This document shows positions 49,441 through 58,174 of a stretch of 64,000 bases of DNA, in pieces; positions within the stretch are counted from its first letter, which is position 1, and each line of letters opens with the position of its first letter. The notes under the pieces were generated by a model. That model did no database searches and had not been told where the DNA came from. It worked only from the letters and a program-made list of their open reading frames with translations. Location: contig CAUYUJ010019881.1 in assembly GCA_963575745.1 (NCBI GenBank), positions 43,501-107,500 of the forward strand, in the 5' to 3' direction. Source of the DNA: Prorocentrum cordatum. Its lineage: Eukaryota; Sar; Dinophyceae; Prorocentrales; Prorocentraceae. The position numbers were made by a program, and so were the translations under genes.

Positions 49441-50669
49441 AAACATAACGAAAACATAGCAAAACAAATGCGGGAAAAAAGGTGCATCCCCGGGGACTTT
49501 TGCGGCGCCTATTTTTTATATTGTCTCGCTATTATTTCGGCGGCCGAAACAAACAATTCCGCGCGCATGTTTCTCGCTATTTATCGTCATTGTTTCGCTA
49601 TTTTTCGCTATTTATTATGCAAAAAAACGGAAATAGACAAACAAATGAGTTTCGCTGGGCGCGCCTATTTTTTCCATGGGAATTATGCAATAAATGTGAA
49701 AACCATAGGTCAGCCGAAGCGATTGACAATGTAGAAAAAATGAATGAAAAAACATTAGAATAAGAAAAAAACATAGAAGCGAAATGATGCGTTCCCCGGG
49801 GCCGCCGGCCGGAGCAAGGTGAAACAGCGCGACGCCGCCGGGAATCCTGCGGCGGATTGCTGCCGCCCCACCCCAAAAAGCCTTGCCCCACCCCCCTGCC
49901 GCAAACACCATTGGGTAGAGAGGCGGGCCGCCCCGGGCGGGGGGGCGGGCGGGGGCGCAACGCCAAACGAAGCGCGCAGCCGCGCGGGTCGCAAACGAGG
50001 CGGCGTGACTCTTGTAGCGGGGCCCAACAGTGCATCCCGTCGGCCCTGTCGGCGACCCCTGCTTTCTCAAACGAATTCCTCGTCGGGGATGGGCGCGACC
50101 CTTGTCCCGGACCCCCTTATAGCAGGTCCACCAAAGCGCCCGCGATGGCTCAAAAATTGCCCCCGCATGCGGCAGGGCTCAAGACGGCCCGCGATACGGC
50201 TCCAGATAGCCAGATCTTCCAAGACCCAAAGCGCCACCACGCCCTGAGGCACGGAGCGGGCGTGTTCCGACGTCATCTACCTCACTCTTGAGCCTCAGTC
50301 CTCTGTCTTCAAAATTATTTGAAGGACCTGGTGCCCAAACTCAGAAATCTTCTGGGCCCCCCCGCGCCTTTCCGCATGATTTGTGGGAAGCAATTTTGCG
50401 ACCCCTCCGGATGCGAAATTCCCCCCCCCCCCACCCCCCCACCCACCCAAAGAGGCCCCGAGAGGCAACGAGGGCCCCCAAGAGGGCCCGCAAGGGGCCC
50501 CAAAGAAGCCGCAAGAGCTCTCAAGAGTCCTCCGAAGAAGGCCCCGAGAGGCCAACATCGGAGTGAGGAGGGGGTTCCGCCCGCGCGAATTCGTTTCAAG
50601 TCGCGCGCGTGTCGGTTGCTCTGGGGTCGGCAAGTCGCCCCGTTATTTCTTTGTTCTTCCGGCCAATGG
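49441..50669. other. Intergenic, no gene seen
   Basis: 49455-49780 is AT-rich for this window (GCTATTTATCG, TTATGCAAAAAAACGG words). 50440-50560 has CCCCAAGAGGC-family words. No coding motif. Confidence 0.45.
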
Positions 50670-51085
50670 CGGGGGCGGCAGGCCCGCCAATGGGGGGGCC
50701 TCCGCGGCGTCGTGGGAGGGGATGGGCCCTTTCGGTGCAAGAAAAAATCGGCGCCTGCAGCGGGCTCGCGATCTTCATTCCACTTAAGGCTTCGCTGAAC
50801 AATTGGCGCCCGCGGTGGGCTTGCGACAAGAATTCGCGCTCTGGCGATGAAATCGGCGCCTGCGGCGGGCTTGCCGCCCACATGTTTTTTTATCGCTTCA
50901 ATGAAAAATCCGCGCCTGCGGTGGGCTTGCGACAAGAATTCGCGTTCTGGCGATAAAATCGGCGTCTGCGGCGGGCTCGCCATCCTCATGCTGGTTCAGG
51001 CTTCAATCCAAATCGGCGCCTGCGGCGGGCTTGCGATCGAAATTTGTTGTCTGGTGGTAGATTCGGCGCCTGCGGCGGGCCTACT
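50670..51085 (+). repeat. GGCGCCTGCGGCGGGCTTGC array, locus 3 (seven copies)
   Basis: Cores start at 50746, 50801, 50851, 50907, 50957, 51011 and 51061 (spacing 55, 50, 56, 50, 54, 50). Spacers alternate between an ACAAGAATTCGCG(T/C)TCTGG type and a ...GGCTTC(A/G)..GAA type, so the true unit is a dimer of about 105 bp. Confidence 0.9.
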
Positions 51086-51205
51086 CCTATGGTATATGTA
51101 TATATGTTGAAGATGTGTTAACGATCTATTTTCGCAACCTAATTTTCCCTACTTTGAAACTGTTCCACATGCCTGAACCTGTGCATATGACCTTCATTCC
51201 AATGC

Positions 51206-51512
51206 GAGCCGCCAGAAGGGCCAGGTCCGCTGCCTCCGCAGCAAACTCCCGCTTGCATGCCTGGGCGACCGTCGGCCACTCGCCATGCGCGTTGCCACCG
51301 CGCTCGGCTTGGCCTCGCTCCGCGGCTGGCCGTGGCTGCCAGGGCCCGCTGCTGCCTGCGAGGTCGCCATCGACACTACTGACCTCGTCCATGGGGCAGG
51401 ACTCCGCCGAGGGCGCTCGCCCGGGGGTCGCAGGGGGCCTCTCCAGCTGCGCGCGCACCGCCTCCATCTGGGCGCGGATGGCTGCCCAGGCTGCCTCGAA
51501 GTTGCTGGAGCT
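51206..51512 (-). pseudogene. Unit B ORF1 continuation after the TAA
   Basis: Same frame as ORF1: SSNFEAAWAAIRAQ, SSGPWQPRPAAERGQAERGG, ACKREFAAEAADLALLAAR. Homology to unit A ends at the LLAAR codons (about 51205). Confidence 0.65.
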
Positions 51513-52304
51513 TTAGGCCGCGGGCAGCTTATCCAGCTGCATGAGGGGCCCTGGCACCTGGCTGGCCCCTGCCCACACGGCTGCGCGCTGGCGATGCAGT
51601 GCCTCAGCCTCCTCACGGGCCGTCTTCTCGAGCACCTGGAGCGCGCGGCTGGCCTCCTCGACCTCCGCATCCAGCTTCGCGAGCTCCTCCTGGGCCTTCT
51701 GGAGCTGGGCCTCGACGAGGCCGCGCGCCGCCTGCTTCTGCTCGAGCTCCTGGCGGGCTGCACGGCGTCGCTTCTCCGCCTTGCTGATGGCGTTCGCTTC
51801 CCTGTGGGGCTGCGCCGACCGCGGCAGGGAGGAGGCCTTCTGCTCCGCTGCTACCTTCTGCGCCCTGACCAACTCGGCGCGCTTCGCCTCCAGTTGGCTG
51901 GCCACGACATCGGTGAAGCAGCCGTCCACGCCGTCAGGCGGCTCCGCCCGCAGCGCCTCGAGCTGCTCGACAGCCGCCTGCAGCCTCTCGATCGCCGTGG
52001 CCCCTCCACCGCTGGGCGTCCCACTCGCCGCCGACGCCGAGGCCTGCGACTTGGTGGAGGCTGTTCGCGAGGCTGCTCTGCGGGCCTGCCTCTGGGCACG
52101 GCGCCCTCGCGGCTGATCCACCCATCCGTCCTTGTCTGCCTTCGGCCTTGCCTTGGCGGAGGGCATTCCCAGCGCCCAAGGCGGCGCCGCATACCCACAG
52201 CAGAGGCACGTGGGCCGCCAACCCCAGTTCCAACCTCCGCAACTGCACATCCAGTAGGACCTGCTGCGCCTGCCGCCGCCGCCGCCACGCGGGGACCTCG
52301 CCAT
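51513..52304 (-). CDS. Unit B ORF1: zinc-ribbon, coiled-coil protein (about 263 aa)
   Basis: Starts at the ATG at 52304, 144 bp after the SL. MARSPRGGGGGRRSR, then the ribbon YWMCSCGGWNWGW / PTCLCCGYAAPPWAL, a basic KARPKADKDGWVDQPRGRRA segment, a Ser/Ala/Thr linker, GATAIERLQAAVEQLEALRA, DGCFTDVVASQLEAKRAELV, and a long heptad-like coiled coil (NAISKAEKRRRAARQELEQK to EEASRALQVLEKTAREEAEA). The TAA at 51513 may be premature: the same frame continues with NFEAAWAAIRAQMEAVRAQL as in unit A. It is the least broken of three paralogues (35758-36523, 55406-56167). Likely an RNA-binding ORF1 of a LINE; that role is inferred. Confidence 0.72.
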   Translation of the reverse strand: MARSPRGGGGGRRSRSYWMCSCGGWNWGWRPTCLCCGYAAPPWALGMPSAKARPKADKDGWVDQPRGRRAQRQARRAASRTASTKSQASASAASGTPSGGGATAIERLQAAVEQLEALRAEPPDGVDGCFTDVVASQLEAKRAELVRAQKVAAEQKASSLPRSAQPHREANAISKAEKRRRAARQELEQKQAARGLVEAQLQKAQEELAKLDAEVEEASRALQVLEKTAREEAEALHRQRAAVWAGASQVPGPLMQLDKLPAA

Positions 52305-52447
52305 GGTGCTCGCTGTGCCGCCCGCGGGGCTGCGCCCCCGCGCAGCGAAAGCAGGAAGCAAAACGCTGAAATGCACTGGCCCAAAGCGCGGAGACCCTCG
52401 CGCCCAGAACGCCGCGAACGACTCGCGGTCGTCGGGTTCTCCATGGC

Positions 52448-52469
52448 CTTGAGCCAACATGGCTACGGA
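52448..52469 (-). other. Spliced-leader relic (21/22)
   Basis: Matches the 22-nt SL with one substitution (ATGTTGG instead of ATTTTGG). The next bases AAGGCCATGGA equal those after the SL of unit A, so both copies come from the same 5' UTR. Confidence 0.93.
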
Positions 52470-52480
52470 TGCACCAATGT
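52470..52480 (-). repeat. Single monomer remnant between units D and B
   Basis: Minus strand ACATTGGTGCA separates the TTTAAC tail of unit D from the SL of unit B; one partial GGAGCA-type monomer. Confidence 0.6.
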
Positions 52481-52515
52481 GTTAAAGTTAAAATTAAAGA
52501 CGGGGCCTTCAAGGC
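52481..52515 (-). other. Common 3' cassette and tail, unit D
   Basis: Minus strand GCCTTGAAGGCCCCGTC then TTTAATTTTAACTTTAAC. Confidence 0.9.
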
Positions 52516-52655
52516 AAAGTGGGAAAACCCTACGAAACCAAAACGGGGCGGCCCCAGCGGGCCTGGGCAGGCGGAAGGGCCGCCCCCTCAGACGCCCACC
52601 CACCCCCCTCCGAGGCGAGACCAGATCTTCAAAAAGAATGCGACTGCACGCCTAA

Positions 52656-52686
52656 CTCACTCACTCACTCACTCACTCACTCACTC
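52656..52686. repeat. (TCAC)n at the end of the unit D ORF
   Basis: Seven TCAC units (GTGA on the coding strand) spanning the stop codon. Shorter GTGAGTGAG runs sit at the ORF ends of units A, E, D2 and F. Confidence 0.9.
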
Positions 52687-53757
52687 GGCCCCGAGAAGCC
52701 GCAGCCCCTCGGCCAGATCGCCGCTCAGGATTGCCGCCTGGGCCGCCACGGCCGCGGCCAGCCGCTCCTGCGCACTCCCTCCAGGGGCATCGGCCTCGAG
52801 ACGCCTGCCCTTGCCCTTGACGGGATCGGCAGAGAGGCCCACAACGCTGCACTCCGCGAACACGTCGTCGTAGCCGACCTTGGCCGCGACGCCATCATTA
52901 GCGTCATCGTCCATGTGGCTGCACTCCACCTTGCGGCAGTCCGTGACCAGCTGGGCCGTCACCTTGGGGACAATCGCGTCCTTGAGCTTCTCGGAGTCGA
53001 TCTTGGTCTCCCCGTTGTTGAGCCGAGTGTTCACCAGGGCCAACTCACCCATGGCCGATGCCACCACCTTCACCTCGTCGGTGGCCTTGTCAACTGGAAG
53101 ACCAGCTTCTTCATCTCCCCCCTTCTTCTTCTCCACCGGCTCCAACGGGACCTTCACCTCCCGACCCTCCTCGTAAAAGAATAAAGTAAGAAAAGAAAAA
53201 GAAGACAAAAGAAAACAAGAAACCTAACCTCGACGAAGAAAGAAAAAGAAAAAGGAAACAAGAAGAAAAAGAAAAAACCATAAAGAAAAAAGCAATAAAA
53301 AATAGAAAGAACGAACGAGAGGAGAAAAGGGAAAAAAAGCGCGCCGCTCCTTCACTGCCCCGCGCCCCTCGTCAGTGGTCGCGGTGTCCGCCGGCCGCCG
53401 CCGACTCAGCGTCGTCACACCGGCTACGGACGTCCACGACCGGCCCCTCCCCCGGCGAGACCTGGCATCGCGCGGTGGCGGCACTCATGGGGCCCTCCGC
53501 CGAACTCGCGCGCTGGGCCCAGCCGCGGGCGCGGCACGGCGCCGCAGCCCGCGTCCAGCAGCGGCGGCGGCACCGCCACCTGCTGCCGCCCGCCACCGCC
53601 TTCGGCCGCGCCCGCCGCAGCCGCCTTCACGAGCGGGGCGAGCAGCGCCACCGCTTCCCAATCGAGGGGGCGGACCGTCGCCATCGCCCGAGCCGCAGCG
53701 GGGGGGCGCGCCGCCCGCCCAGCGCCCGAAGCCAGTTTGAGCCAAAATGGCTACGGA
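52681..53757 (-). CDS. Unit D: SL-tagged small gene, perhaps two exons, unknown product
   Basis: The SL relic at 53736-53757 is followed by an ATG at 53684 opening MATVRPLDWEAVALLAPLVK (86 codons to 53424). After a 170-bp pyrimidine tract (about 53340-53175) a second frame runs from about 53175 to 52681: EGREVKVPLEPVEKKKGGDE, AMGELALVNTRLNNGETKID, DDDANDGVAAKVGYDDVFAE and AAVAAQAAILSGDLAEGLRL. The second part has no in-frame ATG before 53052, and the tract ends in AG, so an intron joining the two is plausible. If so, the SL copy is not from a fully cis-spliced mRNA. No family recognised. The 3' UTR resembles that of unit C. Confidence 0.5.
53172..53340 (-). other. Long polypyrimidine tract within unit D
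   Basis: Minus strand is T/C-rich (TTTTTCTTTTTCTTC words) for about 170 bp and ends TTTTACGAG. It resembles an intron 3' end but could be UTR. Confidence 0.55.
53736..53757 (-). other. Spliced-leader relic (21/22)
   Basis: Matches the SL except the last base (A instead of G at 53736). It follows the tail of unit D2 after about ten bases. Confidence 0.93.
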
Positions 53758-53767
53758 TGCTCCAAAT

Positions 53768-53797
53768 GTTTAAAGTTAAAGACGGGGCCTTCAAGGC
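53768..53797 (-). other. Common 3' cassette and short tail, unit D2
   Basis: Minus strand GCCTTGAAGGCCCCGTC then TTTAACTTTAAAC, the shortest tail of the set. Confidence 0.9.
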
Positions 53798-54880
53798 AAG
53801 CGGGAAAACACGGACAGGGCCAGACGGGGCCCACGTTCCCGAGAGGAGCCGAGTCCCTAGCGAGCACCGGGGGCGACGGAAGCCTACTCACACGGGGAGC
53901 AGCTGGCGCAAGCCTCACCGACGCACATATTTCCTTCACTCACGGTCGGCTCGCCACGGCGCGCCAGGCGGCGGCGTGCCCCGCGGTCCTCCAGGGTGCC
54001 GACTGCTGCATTGGCCGCGGCGGCGAGCTCCTCCTCGGCGATCTCGAGGGCCCCAAGGAGCCCAGCTCTCGCCGCGGCTGGGCGCCGCAGAGGCTGGCTG
54101 GCAGCGGCCGTCGCGATGGGCGCGACCGCGGGGCCTCGCCAAGTCCCCCTGCCACCTCAGCTCTGCGGCTGCCGCTGGGGCGCTGCCCGCACTGCTCGCA
54201 GTGGCCGAGGAGTCGACTGCTGGCTCCGCTGCGATGCCCTGCCACTCCAGGTGCCCCTCCTGCGCATGCTCGGGCAAAGGCCCCTGCGAACGCAGGGCAG
54301 GGATGCCACATCCTTTCACTCTGTGCCTGGCAGCTCGCGCCCCCTCTTGCATCCTGCCTCCTGGATGGAGTCCCCGTGGCCACAGGCTGCGCTGGTTCCT
54401 GCCCGCCTCGTCGGCCCCGCCGCCTGGGCAGCGATCCTTGAGGCGAGGCCTCTCCCTTGAGTGGCTGCCCAGCGTCGCGCAGGCGCCGCGCATGGAGCAC
54501 GCCTCGAGCGCCTGGGTGCCCTCCCCTTCTCCAGCGCAGGCGTAGGGCAGGGCGTGTCCCAGGATGCTGACGGCTACAGCCCTGGCCGAGAGGGCGGCCG
54601 AACTGCTGCCGGTCGAGCTAGCGCTCTCCAGGCGTGGCCACTTGGCTAACGGCCCAGCGCCAGCGGTATCCTCCGCCGCCCGGGGCTCCTCGACGGCGGC
54701 AAAGCGCACCTGGCGCCGCTCCGCAGCAGGAAGGAGCCCTTCGCCATCATTGGCCGCGATGCCGTGCCAGAAGTTGGCGGCCCGACAGCACCAGCGCCCG
54801 AGCTCCTGCATGATCTCCGCCTGCGCGTGGTGGTGCTTCAGCAAGGTCTGCCGTGTTCCCGAGCGCCCCGAGCGACTCCA
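53798..54880 (-). pseudogene. Unit D2: 5'-truncated LINE-like C-terminal zinc-ribbon segment
   Basis: An open frame from 54844 to 53936 paralogous to the ends of units A and E: GEGLLPAAERRQVRFAAVEE, GPLAKWPRLESASSTGSSS, VAVSILGHALPYACAGEGEG, then LEACSMRGACATLGSHS, where the second Cys of the CxxC is Arg, so zinc binding is weakened. It ends GIPALRSQGPLPEHAQEGHL before a GTGAGTGAAGG run. The 5' truncation near 54880 abuts monomers. Confidence 0.65.
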
Positions 54881-54894
54881 CGCCGCGCTGGCCG

Positions 54895-55120
54895 ATGCTC
54901 CTGCGTGGTCTGCCGTGCTCCTGTGTGTGTTGCCATGCTCCTGTGTGTTCGGCCGTCAATTATGCCGTGCTCCTATGTGCTCTGCCGTGTTCCTATGTGT
55001 ACTGCCGTGCTTCTGTGTGTTCTGCCGCGCTCGTGCTTGCTCTGCCGTGCTCCTATGTGCTTCGCGTGTTCTGGCAAGCTCCTGTGTGGCATCCCATGCT
55101 CCTGCGTGGTCTGCCGCGCT
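54895..55120 (-). repeat. GGAGCACGGCAGAACACA monomer array (about 11 copies)
   Basis: The longest monomer array. Minus strand units such as ACACAGGAGCATGGCA and ACATAGGAGCACGGCAGAGC of 18-22 bp, between the tail of unit F and unit D2. Confidence 0.9.
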
Positions 55121-55151
55121 AAGTTGAAGTTAAAGACGGGGCCTTCAAGGC
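55121..55151 (-). other. Common 3' cassette and tail, unit F
   Basis: Minus strand GCCTTGAAGGCCCCGTC then TTTAACTTCAACTT. Confidence 0.88.
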
Positions 55152-56648
55152 AAGTGGTGGCCAGAACGCAAACAGAGGAGGCCACCTTGGGCCCCCTCCC
55201 AGACACGTGCAACACAAACAGAAGGCGAAACCTCTGGTATATACTACACAAGACAACCATCAAGTGCAGCACTGACAAGAGCATATGCTACACAAGACCA
55301 CACCAAGTGCAGGACCGAAAGTAATATATACGACACAATATCCCATTCGACTCGCAACTGCACTAATCCACTCACTCGCTGCGTGTTCTGCGGGGCCTAT
55401 ACGAGCTACAGTCCTCCGCACAATCTGAGAAGGCGATCGATCTCTCTGGCGCGCTCAACAGACATCCCAGGCGGAAGGGCTTCAACCAGACGAGGCCCGA
55501 CCGCGAACCTCGCCCTATGATGCAGCGGCCCCCGTGTGGGAGGAATCCTGAGGCCGAAGGAGGCGCCCTCGATCACGCGCATGAGGTCAACGGCATTTGC
55601 GTGGCGCGTCCAGGCGGGGCCCAGGAACCCTGGCGCGCTCCCCCGCCGAAGAATACCACGCATGCCCGAGCAGCTCCCAATCTCGAAAGCGCGCGGGGCA
55701 TCAGCAAAGCGGACTCTCCGCACCCGCAGTACACCGCCCGCAGCCTCGGGGACGGCGTCCTCGTCCAGCGATGGCCCCAGCCAGACTCTGGCGACTGCCG
55801 CGCGCGCCAGCCACCAGCCAGGGGCACGACGAGATGCCGCACTGCCAAGCTGCGAAACTGGCACGGCGAGGCCTTCTGCTCCGCTGTCGCCTTTTGGGCC
55901 CTGGCCACCTCGGCGCGCTTCGCCTCCAGCTGCCTGGCTGGCCACGACGTCGGTGAAGCAGCCGTCCACTCCTTCAGGCGGCTCGGCTTGCAGCGCCTCG
56001 AACTGCTCGACTGCCGCCTGGAGCCCCTCGATCGCCGTGGCGCCTCCACCGCTGGGCGTCCCACTCGCTGCCGACGCCGAGGTCTGCGACTTGGTGGAGG
56101 CTGCCCGCGAGGCCGCGCCGCGGGCCTGCCTCTGGGCACGGCGCCCACGTGGCTGATCCAACCCCACCCCGCCCCCATCCCCACCACCCCCACAACACCC
56201 CGCCTTCCAATACCCCCACCTTCACCACCCCTCAACCACCCCCCACACCCACCCAACAATACCTCCAAACAACACTATCCACACCCCCAATTCACCACCC
56301 TGCTCCCCCCCCCACCCCATCCCCCACGCACACCAACAGCCGTCCTTCGTCTGCCTTGGGCCTCCCCTGGGCTGGGGACATTTCCCCGCCTCGGGCGGGG
56401 CGCCTCCCATTACCCCACAGCACAAAGGCCCGAGGCGCGCCAATCCACCGTTCCACCCTCCGTAGCCTTGCACATCAGTTAGGGATCTGCTGCGGCCTGC
56501 TGCTGCCACCGCTGCTCTGGCGGACCTCGCTCCATGGCGCGCGCGCGCTCCCTTCTGGCCGAGGTGGGCTGCGCCTCCGTGGGCGGGGTCTCCATGGCAA
56601 CTATGTAGGATACTTGGCCAAAAAGCGCGGAGACCCTCGCGCTCAGAG
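55152..56648 (-). pseudogene. Unit F: diverged ORF1 copy with a different C-terminus
   Basis: The start region has a degraded ribbon (GYGGWNGGLARLGPLCCG, MGGAPPEAGKCPQPRGG), then an insertion of GTGGGG-rich low-complexity DNA (56155-56340). From 56167 an open frame reads LDQPRGRRAQRQARGAASRA, GATAIEGLQAAVEQFEALQA and DGCFTDVVASQ, then after a shift relative to unit B a different sequence: VLRVRRVRFADAPRAFEIG, HANAVDLMRVIEGASFGLR and MSVERAREIDRLLRLCGGL, stop at 55406. The new C-terminus has no recognised family. The 3' UTR (55405-55152) is unlike those of the other units. Confidence 0.6.
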
Positions 56649-56740
56649 CGCCTGCCGTGCTCCTGTGTGTTCTGCCGTGCTCCTGTGTTTTCTGCCGTGC
56701 GTTCGCGCGTTCTGCCGTGCTTCTGCGTGTTGGGCTGCAG
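56649..56740 (-). repeat. GGAGCACGGCAGA monomers at the 5' side of unit F
   Basis: About four monomers (ACACAGGAGCACGGCAGA). No cassette or SL is visible upstream of them. Confidence 0.85.
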
Positions 56741-56754
56741 TGGCCCTGCCCATT

Positions 56755-57640
56755 TTCTGAAGATGTCTCAAGCGAAAAGCTCAGTTTAACACGCATGGTC
56801 TTAAATCAGCCTTTTCAGCATCTCATGTGTTCGAGGATGTCGCAGGCGATATCCCCATGTCCATACGTTTGTTAAATTCGCAATTTTCATATTCTGGTAG
56901 ATGTATCAGGCGAAATGCTTGCTTGTGTGAAAGACGGTGTTGCGAACGACTCGTTTCGGTGAGGATGTCTCAATCGAAATACTAACTTTGAGGAATCTCG
57001 AGGGCGCTATTGGGGTCATGTTGGGCCTCGTTCGGGGCTGCCTCGATGCCATCAAAAACATGTCAATGCGATGTCACACACATCTCGTGTTTGAGGATGT
57101 CCCTAGCGAAATCGTCATGTTTAGATGTCTAGTTTGGGTCGTCCGGAAACCTTTTCAAGAGCGATCCCAAGACGATGTTAGAACAGCAGTTTGATGCTGC
57201 TGTATTTTTTTCACGTTTCGAAGATGTCCCTAGCGAAATCGTCATTTTCGGCAGTCATCAAGGCGCTCTTGGAGCCATATTGAGGTTTTTGTTTCTCTTG
57301 AAGCACTTCAAGAACGATGTCAAAACGATGCTGAGAACATCTCATGTGTTTGAGGATGTCCCCAACGAAATGTAAATGTTCTGCCGTGTTTGTTTTTCTG
57401 GTCCGCCGTGCTGCCGTGCATTTTCTGAGGATGTCTCGAGTGAAAACGCGGTTTTCAACATAAGCGGCAGTTGAACACCTCCGTCGACACATCATTGTTG
57501 TGAAGTCCTCAGGCGAGACGCAAATTTTTACAGGTAATGAATTTCGCGGCGATCAGCTGTTCGAGGATGTCTCGAGGTAAACGCTTGTTTCTGTTAAACG
57601 TTAAACGCGATGTCGCGGATATGTCATTGTTTGAAGATAT
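56755..57640 (+). repeat. Interspersed GAGGATGTCTC(A)AGCGAAA motif, about ten copies
   Basis: GAAGATGTCTCAAGCGAAAA, GAGGATGTCGCAGGCGAT, GAGGATGTCTCAATCGAAAT, GAGGATGTCCCTAGCGAAAT and others at irregular 60-150-bp spacing in AT-richer DNA. Resembles the GGAAGTCTCAGGCGGGAG core of the 41-bp satellite. Confidence 0.8.
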
Positions 57641-58174
57641 CTCAAATTGGGAATGTCTGGAGGGTCAGGTCTGTTGGAGAGCCCGCAAGGGCGTCGGCAG
57701 GGCCGTCTTAGTCGCTCGTTGCGGTGGCTCTTGGTTCGCACATTTTCGCGTCAACGTGCTCTTGGTGCGCGAAATGTCTGGTCCAGATTTCCGTTGCACC
57801 GAGGGCCCAGCATGGCTTCCATCTCGAACTTCGAATTCTGAAGTCGTCTCCCAAGGTTTCATTGCGAACGGCAGCCTAACACGTCTGGGCAAGGGCCGAG
57901 ATCGATGTGTAAACTAGCTTAGAGGGCACACGAACAACAAAGACGCCGCATCTGATGATATGGTGCACTCAAACGGGCCTGCGCTAACACACTGGCACAT
58001 CATTGGGCAAACCAGCGCCCGTCGAGCACAGCCGCGTTTACGACCAGACAAGGCAGCCTACAACAGGCCCGCGTTTCCGCGAAACGCTGTCGGGCGCCAG
58101 CGGTGCAAACCCCGCGGCCGTAGCGCGCTAACTGAGAAGACAGCCTGACGTCGATATCTCTCTGCGCAAAGCGG
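57641..58174. other. Intergenic, no gene seen
   Basis: One 126-codon frame overlaps 57537-57917 but shows no motif. Nothing else. Confidence 0.45.

Larger units (their letters stand above)
51205..52469 (-). mobile_element. SL-tagged retro-unit B, 3' end missing
   Basis: Begins with an SL relic (52448-52469) and carries ORF1. It stops matching its paralogue (unit A) at about 51205, with no 3' cassette, so the 3' part was lost by deletion or recombination. Confidence 0.75.

Noticed and set aside
50746-51085. CRISPR array (regular repeats with spacers)
   Set aside because: Spacers fall into two related alternating types, repeats are degenerate, no cas genes are nearby and the DNA is eukaryotic; it is a dimeric satellite.
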